From NCBI RefSeq assembly GCF_015627175.1, contig NZ_VTDQ01000002.1, positions 102,357-166,356 on the forward strand: DNA of 64,000 bases, read 5' to 3'. How positions within the stretch are numbered: the first letter of the stretch is position 1; each line of letters begins with the position of its first letter. The position numbers and the translations under genes were made by a program. Below the pieces are notes generated by a model. That model had not been told where the DNA came from, ran no database searches, and worked only from the letters and a program-made list of their open reading frames with translations. The stretch comes from Acinetobacter pollinis (lineage in GTDB: Bacteria; Pseudomonadota; Gammaproteobacteria; Pseudomonadales; Moraxellaceae). Shown here one piece after another: positions 29,503 to 38,265 of the stretch.

Positions 29503-31587
29503 TTAGAAACGGTATCGTAATGTAAATTGGGCATTAATTGGATCACCAATTAAAGCACCCGTACTCGATAAACCATGTGCAGAAATATAATAATGTCTGT
29601 CAAATACGTTGTTTAAATTTATACCAATATCATAACGGTCACTTGTATAACCTACAGCTGCATTCATAATTGCATAACCCGGTAATCTAAGCGCATTGTC
29701 TGGTGCAGCATATTGATAAGTTTGTGCTTTACCACCTAATGCGGCATACCAATGATCATTGAGTTTATATTTCACCCATAGATTTGCAGAGTTCTTTGGT
29801 GTGAGTGCAGCTTTAGATCCCACAGGAACAGTAGATAAAGCCGACTTCGTCATTTTCCCATCAAGATACGCATAACCTGCCAATACCGACCACTGATCTG
29901 TAATATTACCTACCGTAGTCACCTCAATGCCTTTTGTTTCTTGCTCACCTGCCACTACAGCAGTTTGTCCTGTTTTATCGGCAGGATCTTGTTGTAAGAT
30001 ATTATTTTGTGTCGTATCAAAAGCAGATAACGTTACATTATAATCAGGCGTAATATCCCACTTGGCACCAACCTCATAGCTCTTAGTTTGAGTTGGCTTA
30101 AGATTAGATAAATTATTATATACTGTCAGTGCATCCGACAATGGCTGGAATGACTGATTATAAGATGCGTAAAGTGATAAATTCTTGATCGGTTCATATA
30201 CCAACCCAACTCTTGGAGAAACTTTATTATCTGTACGATTATAAGTTGTTAAAGCATTGGTTTTTACTGTCAATCCCGAGCGTTTCTGATCTAAATTGTC
30301 ATATCTCGCACCAATTAACATTTTAATTTGAGATGTAAAGCTTATGAGGTCTTGTAAATAAATACCTGTTGTGGTGCTGTTATTCTTATTATCTGTCTTT
30401 GCGGTATTTGTCGAAATAGGTGACCAGTTTGGTAAGACAATTTGATTAATTGACGTTGTATATGCAGCAGGAGATGCAAAAATTTGATCATCTTTATTTT
30501 GATGACTTACTTCAAGACCAGCTAAAGCATTATGCTCAATGTTTCCTGTTTTGAACTTACCAGAGATTTCTTGTTCAGTAGAAACTCCTTTCTCATTACG
30601 AAAACGACGAGATTGGACTAAAGAAATAACGCCTTTACTATATGAAGCATTTGAAAACTGTCTATCTAGAGAATATGTATAACCATGTACAACACCATGA
30701 TACTTCCATGCATTATTAAACTCATGATCTAAAGTTGCTGTTGCACTTTTCACTTCAATATCAGTATCACCAACTTGTTTAGCATTTGCAGCACCAAGAA
30801 AAACTTTATCATTTAACTGTAAAGGTCTTTTTGTAGTTGGGTCCATAGGAACCCCTTGGTCGGCCAATCGATCATCATGTAAATAATCTGCTTGTAGTAA
30901 AAGCTTAGTTTTGTCCGAAATATCCCATAGTACTGATGGTGAAATCGCTTGACGCTGTAGAAATGCCTGATTTCGATATCCACCTGAATTTTCAACAGCA
31001 CCAGTCAATCTTGCCTTTACTGTTTGGCTGATCGGTTCATTTAAGTCAAATTGCGCTCTTCTTTGTCCTAAAGTGCTGCCCATAAGATCAATTTCATGTA
31101 ACGGTTCGAGCATTGGTTTTTTTGTCACACGATTGATTAACCCACCTGCTGAACCACGACCATAAAGTACAGATGCAGGCCCTTTTACTACTTCTATGCG
31201 TTCAGTATTAGAGAGATCTCGATAGTACATTGCATCATCACGAAAACCATCAACATAGTTATCGTAAACAGAGTTAAAACCACGAATTGAAACCTGATCT
31301 CGCTGCCCATCGCCTGTACTAAAACCAACACCAGGTACATTCTGTAAAGCACCTTGTATAGAGGTAACTCCTTGTTCTTTTAATATTTCTTGTGGAATAA
31401 CATTCACTGTTTGAGGAACATCTTTTAACTGCATTAATCCTTTTGTTGCCGTCGATGCCTCAGTCATCTTTGCTTTTAAAGTTTTCTGCTCTGCTTTAAC
31501 TTGAATACTAGGTAAATCGACTGTATCGGCATATGTAAGTGCTGAAATAGAAGATAAAATCGAGAGAATTAATGTTGTCTTTTTCAT
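29503..31587 (-). CDS. TonB-dependent siderophore receptor (Fiu/FhuE/PiuA-like)
   Basis: Outer-membrane ferric-siderophore transporter. The ATG at 31587 gives MKKTTLILSILSSISALTYA, a clean signal peptide. The plug domain follows (LKDVPQTVNVIPQEILKEQG, SIRGFNSVYDNYVDGFRD, NTERIEVVKGPASVLYGRGSAG), then a 22-strand barrel with the terminal strand ending in FTLRYRF, the Phe needed for BAM assembly. The length of 694 aa suits catecholate or hydroxamate receptors; the ligand cannot be assigned by eye. A Fur-box-like sequence lies ~75 nt upstream, so iron repression is expected. Confidence 0.9.
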   Translation of the reverse strand: MKKTTLILSILSSISALTYADTVDLPSIQVKAEQKTLKAKMTEASTATKGLMQLKDVPQTVNVIPQEILKEQGVTSIQGALQNVPGVGFSTGDGQRDQVSIRGFNSVYDNYVDGFRDDAMYYRDLSNTERIEVVKGPASVLYGRGSAGGLINRVTKKPMLEPLHEIDLMGSTLGQRRAQFDLNEPISQTVKARLTGAVENSGGYRNQAFLQRQAISPSVLWDISDKTKLLLQADYLHDDRLADQGVPMDPTTKRPLQLNDKVFLGAANAKQVGDTDIEVKSATATLDHEFNNAWKYHGVVHGYTYSLDRQFSNASYSKGVISLVQSRRFRNEKGVSTEQEISGKFKTGNIEHNALAGLEVSHQNKDDQIFASPAAYTTSINQIVLPNWSPISTNTAKTDNKNNSTTTGIYLQDLISFTSQIKMLIGARYDNLDQKRSGLTVKTNALTTYNRTDNKVSPRVGLVYEPIKNLSLYASYNQSFQPLSDALTVYNNLSNLKPTQTKSYEVGAKWDITPDYNVTLSAFDTTQNNILQQDPADKTGQTAVVAGEQETKGIEVTTVGNITDQWSVLAGYAYLDGKMTKSALSTVPVGSKAALTPKNSANLWVKYKLNDHWYAALGGKAQTYQYAAPDNALRLPGYAIMNAAVGYTSDRYDIGINLNNVFDRHYYISAHGLSSTGALIGDPINAQFTLRYRF

Positions 31588-31660
31588 AGTTGAAAGAATA
31601 CTTATATACATTTAGTGTAAAAAGGCCTACACAATAAATACACTTTCTTAAAACAATATT

Positions 31661-31679
31661 AAGAATAATTATCATTTAA
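31661..31679 (-). promoter_or_regulatory. Fur-box-like operator of the siderophore receptor gene
   Basis: On the minus strand TTAAATGATAATTATTCTT matches 13 of 19 positions of the classic Fur consensus GATAATGATAATCATTATC, including an unbroken AATGATAAT core. Its place upstream of a TonB receptor gene supports iron-dependent repression; no binding data are available. Confidence 0.65.
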
Positions 31680-31711
31680 TTTATTAGTTATAAAATCTTA
31701 AAGTTTATATC

Positions 31712-31733
31712 AGACCATCAAAAATGATGGTCT
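31712..31733 (-). terminator. hairpin downstream of the 31739 gene
   Basis: The perfect 9-bp stem AGACCATCA/TGATGGTCT with a 4-nt A-loop starts 6 nt beyond the stop codon of the small secreted protein gene. There is only a weak T stretch after it on the minus strand, so termination is likely but not certain. Confidence 0.6.
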
Positions 31734-31738
31734 TCCTA

Positions 31739-32131
31739 CTAATTATGCCAAAACTTAACACTGGCTCCCGAAGGAGAGTCTTTTACCGTATATTTATAAA
31801 TTTTATTAACTATCATTGATTTACACATATCAGCATTACCTCCCATTCCCATAACAATCTGAGAAAACTTCTCGCATGTTAACATCTCAACATCTTGAAA
31901 TGGACCTGTGTCATTACTATATGCATTTGCATAGTAGTTTTTCATAAACGCAACTTTTTTATTACAAGTATCCCCACCATTCGCATTTGCGACTTTTGCC
32001 ACTAGACCATGACGTATATCTCGTTCACTTACAACAAAACATGTTCTATAACCAGACTCAGCAAATGTATTTGTTGAAAATACAACTGAACATATAACCG
32101 TCAAAATATTAAATACTGAAAAAATTCTCAT
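31739..32131 (-). CDS. small secreted four-cysteine protein (ESGYR...FWHN family, copy 1)
   Basis: The start at the ATG giving MRIFSVFNILTVICSVVFST yields a Sec signal peptide cut before ESGYR; a longer frame starts at a TTG. The 130-aa product has a mature part of ~106 residues with cysteines in YRTC, GDTC, LTCEKF and DMCKSM and ends SVKFWHN. Copy 2 at 54706 shares ESGYRxC, GLxxKVxxxNGGDxC, FMxxYYxNAY, MCKSMxVNKIYxY and FWHN, so this is a genuine paralogous family, probably periplasmic with two disulfides. No known domain was recognised. Both copies have a CRP-type palindrome just upstream. Confidence 0.75.
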   Translation of the reverse strand: MRIFSVFNILTVICSVVFSTNTFAESGYRTCFVVSERDIRHGLVAKVANANGGDTCNKKVAFMKNYYANAYSNDTGPFQDVEMLTCEKFSQIVMGMGGNADMCKSMIVNKIYKYTVKDSPSGASVKFWHN

Positions 32132-32162
32132 CTTAAAATTACTCAAAGTATGTTTCAAAAAA

Positions 32163-32178
32163 TGTGATTTAAATCACA
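32163..32178 (-). promoter_or_regulatory. CRP/Vfr-type palindrome upstream of the 31739 gene
   Basis: TGTGATTTAAATCACA is a perfect TGTGA-N6-TCACA dyad, the consensus half-sites of CRP/Vfr proteins. Its centre is about 40 nt upstream of the start codon at 32131. The paralogue at 54706 has a comparable site in the same place. Confidence 0.6.
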
Positions 32179-32225
32179 AATAAATATACTTTATTTAATT
32201 TTTAATCCTTGATGCTTTTTTGTAT

Positions 32226-32558
32226 TTAATGATTAACGACAGGAACCAACTTTCCTAATAATTCAATGAGACTTGGCGTATCTGTTACACCAAAATACTC
32301 TATATTGTCTGCATATAAAGAAAAAATGACAATATATTGATACATGTCTGGATTAACATCATGTGCTATGAGAACAGTAATATATTTCGGCGAATTCGGT
32401 GGATTAAAGTAAAGGCTAGGATCACAAATATAACCTAATCTTTCCATACCCTCTTCTGGTGTGATAGGGCCATCAGCAGTTTGCAACTCACGATTGAGCT
32501 CCGCGCTAAAATCGTATTTAGCATCTGCCCACCCTGTTCTATAGTTATACTCGTACAT
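32226..32558 (-). CDS. hypothetical protein, 110 aa
   Basis: A GGAG site 5 nt before the ATG supports this start. The product is cytoplasmic by appearance (no signal peptide or membrane segment) and acidic, with several aromatic residues (MYEYNYRTGWADAKYDF at the N-terminus) and a C-terminal LIELLGKLVPVV helix. I do not recognise the family. It stands between two small hypothetical genes on the same strand; size and neighbourhood would suit a small immunity or adaptor protein, but that is only inference. Confidence 0.6.
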   Translation of the reverse strand: MYEYNYRTGWADAKYDFSAELNRELQTADGPITPEEGMERLGYICDPSLYFNPPNSPKYITVLIAHDVNPDMYQYIVIFSLYADNIEYFGVTDTPSLIELLGKLVPVVNH

Positions 32559-32580
32559 GAGACTCCAGTCTGTGAAATAA

Positions 32581-32605
32581 ATAAGAGTGCATCATGCACT
32601 CTTAT
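32581..32605 (-). terminator. perfect hairpin after the 32617 gene
   Basis: ATAAGAGTGCAT and its exact complement flank a single base, giving a 12-bp inverted repeat 12 nt beyond the stop codon of the small gene at 32617; TTATTTATTT follows on the minus strand. Confidence 0.7.
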
Positions 32606-32616
32606 CTCAACACCTT

Positions 32617-32853
32617 TTAGTGCTGTATATCAATGATTTTATATCTAGTTTCTAATAATAAAGAACCTATTTCTCTACCTATTTCTGGACTTTCTAAAAC
32701 TTGAAGATAATTACTCTCTTGAATTTTCTGATCATTTTCATCATACCACTCAACAACTGTGGTCTGTTCCCCATTGTTTTTGTTTTTAATAATTTCCTGA
32801 GTATGTACTTTCGAAGTTGAGCCGTCCAAGATCTTTTCTAGTGTAACAATCAC
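32617..32853 (-). CDS. hypothetical protein, 78 aa, GTG start
   Basis: The frame stays open another 168 nt upstream, but the best start is the GTG at 32853 because AGGA lies 8 nt before it; the upstream part is unlike a protein N-terminus and runs over a terminator hairpin. The product (VIVTLEKILDGSTSKVHTQE at its start) is hydrophilic and reads like an antiparallel beta sheet plus a C-terminal helix. I do not recognise it. It is followed by its own hairpin terminator. Confidence 0.5.
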   Translation of the reverse strand: MIVTLEKILDGSTSKVHTQEIIKNKNNGEQTTVVEWYDENDQKIQESNYLQVLESPEIGREIGSLLLETRYKIIDIQH

Positions 32854-32965
32854 TTCACAATTCCTATGTAAGTCTTTAAAGTGGGTTATAAATAACATAG
32901 AAATGGAATATTGTGCCGAATAAAGTGTTTCAAAGCATTGCACATGAATTCTACAATAAAAAAAA

Positions 32966-32990
32966 CCACGCAATTGGGGTATTAACGTGG
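32966..32990 (-). terminator. terminator downstream of the 33129 gene
   Basis: A CCACG/CGTGG stem with partial inner pairing is followed on the minus strand by eight T residues. It lies about 140 nt beyond the small gene at 33129, the nearest leftward transcript. Confidence 0.6.
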
Positions 32991-33128
32991 CTATAAAGAT
33001 AGGTTGATAACCCCCTATCAATTAAGATTATTATATAATAAATATGAGCAATATACAAATATATTACAGAATAATTTCAAATTGATTGTTTTTAAATCAA
33101 TAGATTAGAAATAAAATAAGATTCCTCA

Positions 33129-33344
33129 CTAATCTAATACTTTATAAATTTTTGAACTTCGACTACTTTGAAAAAGTAACTCAATAGAGGGAAGAATTCT
33201 TTCACCTTTTACTTCAATAAAATGAATACGTTGTACTAAACTTTTTTTAGCATTTGAATGTTGGTGCGTGAATGGATTTAAAAAAGCTGTTGCGTCATGA
33301 ATTTTATCGAACTGATCTTTAACTCTAATAAGTAAAGTTTTCAT
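33129..33344 (-). CDS. hypothetical protein, 71 aa
   Basis: The ATG giving MKTLLIRVKDQFDKIHDATA is preferred over a GTG four codons earlier, because the GTGAG there can serve as its ribosome site. The product is basic and has no membrane segment or known motif. Its spacing to the divergent UDG-fold gene is 123 bp. I do not recognise the family; coding potential rests on the ribosome site and a downstream terminator. Confidence 0.5.
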   Translation of the reverse strand: MKTLLIRVKDQFDKIHDATAFLNPFTHQHSNAKKSLVQRIHFIEVKGERILPSIELLFQSSRSSKIYKVLD

Positions 33345-33467
33345 TTTGAAACTCACTGTGATGAACAGATCATTTTTATAGCATATTTAAAGTCGTATAA
33401 AAAACAAACATTGTAAGAATTTATGGCATAGTTAATAATAGTTATCAAATGTAAATGGTTCATTATT

Positions 33468-34055
33468 ATGTTACCTACCGAAGAAACACATCCCTTATTA
33501 CCTTTTTTACCAAAAACTGCCAAACTGCTTATGCTTGGTAGTTTCCCACCGCCACAAAGCAAATGGAAAATGAATTTTTATTACCCTAATTATCAGAATG
33601 ATATGTGGCGTATTATGGGAATTATTTTTTATGAAGATCCTTTATACTTTTTAGACACATCACATAAAAGCTTTCATCTAAGTCAGATTAAAGATTTTTT
33701 AACGGCGCATCATATCGCAATATTTGATACTGCCTATAAGGTCAGACGCTTAAAAGGCAATGCATCAGATAAATTTTTGGAAGTTATTGAGCCAAGTAAC
33801 CTGCCCCATCTGTTAAATGCTATTCCTGAATGTAAATCAATTATGACCACAGGTGAAAAAGCAACTCAAACACTCATGCAACATTTTCCATCGAATTCTG
33901 TAGCACCAACAATTCAACAAGCTAGTCAGGTTCATTTTTTGGATAGAAATATAAATTTATATAGAATGCCATCTACATCTCGTGCTTACCCCAGACCTAT
34001 TCAAGAAAAAGCTGAGGTATATCGAGCATTATTTAAGACGGTTGGTTTACTTTAA
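33468..34055 (+). CDS. uracil-DNA glycosylase superfamily protein
   Basis: The 195-aa protein has the UDG-fold landmarks: KLLMLGSFPP (motif I, where a catalytic Asn/Asp is often found a few residues on), KMNFYYPNYQNDMWRIMG, and the C-terminal YRMPSTSRAYPRP, equivalent to the DNA-intercalating HPS loop. This arrangement resembles the hypoxanthine/mismatch glycosylase subgroups (families 2 and 6) more than classical Ung. It probably removes deaminated bases from DNA. It converges on tmk with a 4-nt overlap of their ends. Confidence 0.75.
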   Translation: MLPTEETHPLLPFLPKTAKLLMLGSFPPPQSKWKMNFYYPNYQNDMWRIMGIIFYEDPLYFLDTSHKSFHLSQIKDFLTAHHIAIFDTAYKVRRLKGNASDKFLEVIEPSNLPHLLNAIPECKSIMTTGEKATQTLMQHFPSNSVAPTIQQASQVHFLDRNINLYRMPSTSRAYPRPIQEKAEVYRALFKTVGLL

Positions 34056-34657
34056 AATGCATTTAATATATCTAAAACCTGCTGAAACACTTCTGCTTCA
34101 GAACATGTCGCATCTATTTTATAAATACGTTTTGGATGTTTCTCATATAAATACGCATACCCTTCACGAACTTTAGAAAAGAAAGAAAGCTTTTCTTTCT
34201 CAAATCGATCTAGCTCACCTCGCGCGCGCGCACGCGACATTCCGACTTCGATTGGAGCATCCAACCAAAATGTAATATCTGGCATCTTAGGAACAAAGGT
34301 TTCATTTAACAGCTCAAGTTTTTGTTGACTCAAACCACGACCTTTCACCTGATAAGCAAAACTTGCATCGGTAAATCGATCACTTAAAACAACTTTCCCC
34401 TCTTTTAATGCAGGTAAAATAACTTGATTTAAGTGTTGACTACGGGCTGCATAAATAAGCAATAGCTCAGTATCTGCACACATTGTCTCAGTCTCATCGA
34501 CCTGTAAGAGTAAATTTCTCACTTTCTCCGCTAAAGCTGTACCACCTGGTTCTCGTGTCAGAATAATTTCTTTATTTTTTTCTAAGAAATGGTCGTGTAC
34601 ACGCTTAATTAAAGTACTCTTGCCGACCCCTTCAGTACCTTCAAAACTAATAAACAT
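34052..34657 (-). CDS. tmk: thymidylate kinase
   Basis: Phosphorylates dTMP to dTDP. The P-loop is FEGTEGVGKSTLI at residues 5-17; LTREPGGTALAEKVR binds the substrate, VLSDRFTDASFAYQ holds the DRX motif, and LDAPIEVGMSRARARGELDRFE is the Arg-rich LID region of the type II (E. coli-like) enzymes. The length is 201 aa. The start follows the mltG stop directly, in a pabC-mltG-tmk operon. Confidence 0.95.
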   Translation of the reverse strand: MFISFEGTEGVGKSTLIKRVHDHFLEKNKEIILTREPGGTALAEKVRNLLLQVDETETMCADTELLLIYAARSQHLNQVILPALKEGKVVLSDRFTDASFAYQVKGRGLSQQKLELLNETFVPKMPDITFWLDAPIEVGMSRARARGELDRFEKEKLSFFSKVREGYAYLYEKHPKRIYKIDATCSEAEVFQQVLDILNAF

Positions 34658-35716
34658 TTAGGGTGTTGCTCCATTCTTCTTAGCTTTTAAAACAGACAAA
34701 TAATTTTGAACAGCAGCATTGTGTTCAGACAATGTTTCACTAAACTTATGACCACCATTTCCTGTTGCAACAAAATACACATTTTTTGAATTATCTGGGT
34801 GCATCGCAGCCTCAATTGACTTGGTATCTGGCAGTGCAATTGGTGTAGGTGGTAAACCATTTATAGTATACGTATTATAAGGCGTTGGTGTACGTAAATC
34901 TTGCTTAGAGATAGAACCTGTATATTGGTCACCAAGACCATAAATCACCGTAGGATCAGTTTGTAATCTCATATTTTGTTGAAGTCGACGTACAAATACA
35001 CCCGACACCTCATTCAGTTCGGTATCTAAGCTGGTTTCTTTTTTTATAATAGAAGCCATAATTAGTGCATCATATTTATTTTTATAAGGTAGATTTGGTG
35101 CACGATTTTCCCATGCTCGATCTAAAGCCTCCATCTGACGATGATAGAGATTTAATAAAATCTTTTTATCCGTTTCACCCTTATTGAAAAAGTAGGTGTT
35201 TGGTGCCAGTAAACCTTCTAAGTTTTTATAAGGAATTCCTAATTCAGCCATCATTTCACCGTACGGTAAATTCACAATGGTTTTAGTCACATAAGGATCC
35301 TGACGTAACCGATCTAAAAGTTGTTTAGATGTCGTTCCATCAATCACCATAATTTTATTCATTTGTGAATTTTCAGCATTTGACATCAAGTCTAATACTT
35401 CAATGACTGTCATTCCTTTCTCGACTTCATACACACCAGCTTTTAATGTGCCATGAACCATTAATTTACGATAAATTTTCACAACTGTTGGGAATTCTAT
35501 TTTATTTTGCTGTGCCAACCGGTCAATAAGCCCTGTATATGTTTCGCCCTGATTAATAGAGATAAACTGTTTTTGTCCTTCTATCGGATACTGTCTTCCA
35601 AGGCTTACGCCATAAATTCCCCAACAACCTGCAATAATGATACACAATATAGTCAGCCAGAAAAATTTTCTGGTTTTCTTACTTTCAGGTCTTTTCTTTT
35701 CCATTTTACTCATCAT
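34658..35716 (-). CDS. mltG: endolytic peptidoglycan transglycosylase MltG
   Basis: Inner-membrane lytic transglycosylase that ends glycan strand synthesis. It has a single N-terminal transmembrane helix (about residues 17-36), a LysM-like subdomain (SINQGETYTGLIDRLAQQN) and the YceG core with the catalytic Glu in IMASIIKKETSL, plus YGLGDQYTGSISKQDL and LPPTPIALP, where the NTY region precedes. Length 352 aa. The pabC-mltG-tmk order is the usual gammaproteobacterial one. Confidence 0.93.
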   Translation of the reverse strand: MMSKMEKKRPESKKTRKFFWLTILCIIIAGCWGIYGVSLGRQYPIEGQKQFISINQGETYTGLIDRLAQQNKIEFPTVVKIYRKLMVHGTLKAGVYEVEKGMTVIEVLDLMSNAENSQMNKIMVIDGTTSKQLLDRLRQDPYVTKTIVNLPYGEMMAELGIPYKNLEGLLAPNTYFFNKGETDKKILLNLYHRQMEALDRAWENRAPNLPYKNKYDALIMASIIKKETSLDTELNEVSGVFVRRLQQNMRLQTDPTVIYGLGDQYTGSISKQDLRTPTPYNTYTINGLPPTPIALPDTKSIEAAMHPDNSKNVYFVATGNGGHKFSETLSEHNAAVQNYLSVLKAKKNGATP

Positions 35717-35718
35717 TA

Positions 35719-36543
35719 TTACATTTGATCTAAATTCAACGTATTAAACAACTGCTTCGTTATTTCAATATTCAAACATTGGCGATTTAATGTATGAACT
35801 GCTTGCATCGGATGTAGTGCATTACAATAAAATAAAGCTTCTATATCTTTAATCTCGCTCATATCAATATCACGTATTGCATGCAGAATATTAAATTGCA
35901 CCATACGATCTAATATTTCAGCACGCATTATGCCATGGACACCATTATAGCGAAGATCAGGCGCAACCCATTCCCCATTTAACAACAAAAAGCAATTACT
36001 GCTTATGCCTTCAACAATTCGATCATGAATATCTAAAACAAGTGCTTCATTTAGCCCTCGCTTTGTAGCTTCGGCTTTTAAAATGACTTGCTCAAGCCGA
36101 TTTAAAGATTTAACACCTACCAGATGAGGCATTGTTAAACCAATTCTATTCTCCAATATATCGCTTTCATGTAATACTGAATACTTTGCAATACATGCAT
36201 CGCTTGGGAAGAAAAACACATAAACATCTGCAATATTTGTAGGAGAAAAGCCATAACCTCTTTGTCCCTCTCCACGGCTAATTAATACCTTTAACGTACC
36301 TTGAGAAAATTCCTTTTGAAATAAAATATTCAGCATATTCAACAAAGTTGATTGATCAAACTGAAGCATCAACGCAGCTGATGCCTTATTTAAGCGCTCT
36401 AAGTGTCTAGATAAAAGCTGTATACGTCCATCTTGCACACATGCTGTCGTAAAACAGCCATCACCATACTGAAATGCTCGATCAGATAAAGAAACGTGTT
36501 CAACATATTTACCGTTTTTAAAGCAAAGCATATGTATTCTCAT
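35719..36543 (-). CDS. pabC: aminodeoxychorismate lyase
   Basis: PLP-dependent fold-type IV enzyme that splits 4-amino-4-deoxychorismate to p-aminobenzoate and pyruvate for folate. The N-terminal SDRAFQYGDGCFTTACVQDG, the PLP Lys in GVKSLNRLEQVILKAEA, and EGISSNCFLLLNGEWVAPDL followed by GVHGIMRAEIL are the family signatures. Length 274 aa. It is the first gene of the pabC-mltG-tmk operon, 2 nt before mltG; the 185 bp upstream to gloB should contain divergent promoters. Confidence 0.93.
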   Translation of the reverse strand: MRIHMLCFKNGKYVEHVSLSDRAFQYGDGCFTTACVQDGRIQLLSRHLERLNKASAALMLQFDQSTLLNMLNILFQKEFSQGTLKVLISRGEGQRGYGFSPTNIADVYVFFFPSDACIAKYSVLHESDILENRIGLTMPHLVGVKSLNRLEQVILKAEATKRGLNEALVLDIHDRIVEGISSNCFLLLNGEWVAPDLRYNGVHGIMRAEILDRMVQFNILHAIRDIDMSEIKDIEALFYCNALHPMQAVHTLNRQCLNIEITKQLFNTLNLDQM

Positions 36544-36728
36544 TTTTCGTTAAGTATTAGTGTAATTTTTTTATCTAAAATAAACACGTATTTTTACGAA
36601 AAGTTTTGATTTATCAAACATTAATAACAATATTTTCTACAATTTAGATCTCACAACTTACATCAAGGCTGGTAAGATATCTTTGTTCATCTTATATTAG
36701 GTATTATGGATACGTAGGAATAAATAAA

Positions 36729-37466
36729 ATGCCGAGCTTTAAAATCCATCTTATTGATGTTCAAAATAGCTTACAAAATTATATTTGGATTCTGGAAGAT
36801 ACAAAAACCCATGATATTGTCGTTATAGACCCTACAGAAAGCCAAATTGTGATTGATTATTGTGAGTCTCACTATCTAAAAGTAAAACAGATTTGGGTGA
36901 CACATTGGCACAAAGACCATATTGCAGGTATACCAAAACTTTTGGAAAAGTATAAAAATGTTCCTGTATATGGCCCCAAAGCAGAAGCTTCACAAATACC
37001 GACTTTATCTCATTTTTTAGATGATTCAGACATATTTCATTTTAATTGTTTTGAAGTCAATATTATTGCGACACCTGGGCACACCTTAGGTCATATTGTC
37101 TTTTATATACCAGAAATTGGCTGTGTATTTGTTGGCGATACATTATTTGCAATGGGCTGTGGTCGTGTATTTGAAGGAACACATAAACAAATGTATGAAT
37201 CCTTACAACGGCTTGCCTCTCTGCCAGACAACACCGAGGTTTACTGTACTCATGAATACACTTTAAGTAATGCAAAATTTGCAGTCACTCTAGAACCAGA
37301 TAATTTTTTACTTGAAGAGCGTGCAGAGCATGTCGAATACCTAAGACTACTGAACAAACCTACTCTTCCAACCACGATTGCTTTAGAAAAAGCAACCAAC
37401 CCGTTCATTAGAGCAAAATCTATCGAGCAGTTTTCACAGTGGCGAACACGTAAAGACAATGCATAA
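36729..37466 (+). CDS. gloB: hydroxyacylglutathione hydrolase (glyoxalase II)
   Basis: Hydrolyses S-lactoylglutathione to D-lactate and glutathione in methylglyoxal detoxification. It is a metallo-beta-lactamase-fold binuclear enzyme: THWHKDHIAG supplies HxHxDH (about residues 59-65), ATPGHTLGH the third His, FVGDTLFAMGCGRVFEG the bridging Asp, and CTHEYTLSNAKFA the final His. The C-terminal Arg/Lys region (RAKSIEQFSQWRTRKDN) matches glutathione-binding residues of GloB. Length 245 aa. Confidence 0.93.
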   Translation: MPSFKIHLIDVQNSLQNYIWILEDTKTHDIVVIDPTESQIVIDYCESHYLKVKQIWVTHWHKDHIAGIPKLLEKYKNVPVYGPKAEASQIPTLSHFLDDSDIFHFNCFEVNIIATPGHTLGHIVFYIPEIGCVFVGDTLFAMGCGRVFEGTHKQMYESLQRLASLPDNTEVYCTHEYTLSNAKFAVTLEPDNFLLEERAEHVEYLRLLNKPTLPTTIALEKATNPFIRAKSIEQFSQWRTRKDNA

Positions 37467-37742
37467 ATGAAATATATTGTTACATCATCACAAAAAGTGT
37501 CAATGTAAGCCTTAAAATTATATTTTTAAATTTCGTTTAATTTAAGTATTTGACTTTAAAAAGCTATTTATTATTTAAGATAATTCTTAAAAATTACGTT
37601 TTAACAAAATTTGTAACCACTGTTGTTATTTTATAACATTTTTTTTTGAAACGTAATTTTTTCACATTTATTAATCTTTTACCCCTTTAAAAATCATGGA
37701 TAGAACCTTATAAATAAGAGAGTATAAATAAGGAGAGAATCC

Positions 37743-37946
37743 ATGAAAAAAGTTGTTAAAGCAAAAAACTTAATTGCTTTTCGAATTTGGTTAGAAAAAT
37801 TGGGGTATTCGGTAAAGAACTTAACAGACAATAAGGGATTTACGTTTAGCTTTAAAAAAGAGTATGGTCTTGTGACAAATGAATTGGGGGGTAACTCATT
37901 GGCAATGCAACTTGGTGAAGAGTTTGAAGATCACTTAAAAGCCTAA
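37743..37946 (+). CDS. small basic hypothetical protein, 67 aa
   Basis: A strong AGGAGAG site precedes the ATG and a Rho-independent terminator follows 40 nt after the stop, so this is very probably a real gene. The product begins MKKVVKAKNLIAFRIWLEKLG and is predicted to form two helices around a short beta hairpin. No family is recognised. The 276 bp upstream is AT-rich and without genes. Confidence 0.7.
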   Translation: MKKVVKAKNLIAFRIWLEKLGYSVKNLTDNKGFTFSFKKEYGLVTNELGGNSLAMQLGEEFEDHLKA

Positions 37947-37985
37947 TGAGTCGTCTTGGATCTACTCCTAGCAGACACAAAAAAA

Positions 37986-38003
37986 GCAAGACTCTAGTCT
38001 TGC
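37986..38003. terminator. terminator at the left end of the tRNA cluster
   Basis: GCAAGAC/GTCTTGC with a 4-nt loop is flanked by seven A and six to seven T residues, so it can end both the 37743 gene transcript and the leftward tRNA transcript. Confidence 0.85.
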
Positions 38004-38014
38004 TTTTTTAATAT

Positions 38015-38099
38015 TGGTGGGGATGAAGAGACTCGAACTCTTACACCTTGCGGCGCTGGAACCTAAATCCAGTGCGTCTACCAATTTCGCCACATCCCC
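38015..38099 (-). tRNA. tRNA-Leu (anticodon UAG), copy 1
   Basis: An 85-nt class II tRNA with encoded CCA. The acceptor stem is GGGGATG/CATCCCC, the anticodon loop TTTAGGT gives anticodon UAG (reads CUA and, with wobble, other CUN codons), and a long variable arm is present. It is identical to copy 2 in the inspected parts and differs from copy 3 in the acceptor stem. Confidence 0.95.
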
Positions 38100-38138
38100 T
38101 TTGAGTTTCAACTCAGATTTTAGAAAAACTTCTAAAAG

Positions 38139-38212
38139 TGGTAGAAAATAAAGGATTCAAACCTTTACGAACGGTTTTGGAGACCATCATGCTACCATTA
38201 CATCAATCCTCT
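38139..38212 (-). tRNA. tRNA-Trp (CCA) copy 1, degenerate
   Basis: A 74-nt tRNA gene with anticodon CCA in loop CTCCAAA. Compared with copy 2 it has discriminator A73 instead of G73, T56 instead of the conserved C56 in the T-loop (TTTGAAT), two G-U pairs in the acceptor stem and a G-U pair in the anticodon stem. These changes hit TrpRS identity and the D-loop/T-loop contact, so it may be a pseudo-tRNA. Confidence 0.7.
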
Positions 38213-38235
38213 AGATTAAAACTCACATAATAAAA

Positions 38236-38257
38236 AAGCAAGACAGATATCTTGCTT
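38236..38257 (-). terminator. terminator inside the tRNA cluster
   Basis: The stem GCAAGA/TCTTGC is followed on the minus strand by six T residues. It is a duplicate of the hairpin at the left end of the cluster and lies between tRNA-Leu copy 2 and the degenerate tRNA-Trp copy, so it would cut off the last two tRNAs from the main promoter. Confidence 0.75.
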
Positions 38258-38265
38258 TTAAATAT

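Noticed and set aside
33353..33562. 69-codon minus-strand frame overlapping the UDG-fold gene start
   Set aside because: It overlaps a well-supported gene and has no recognisable features.
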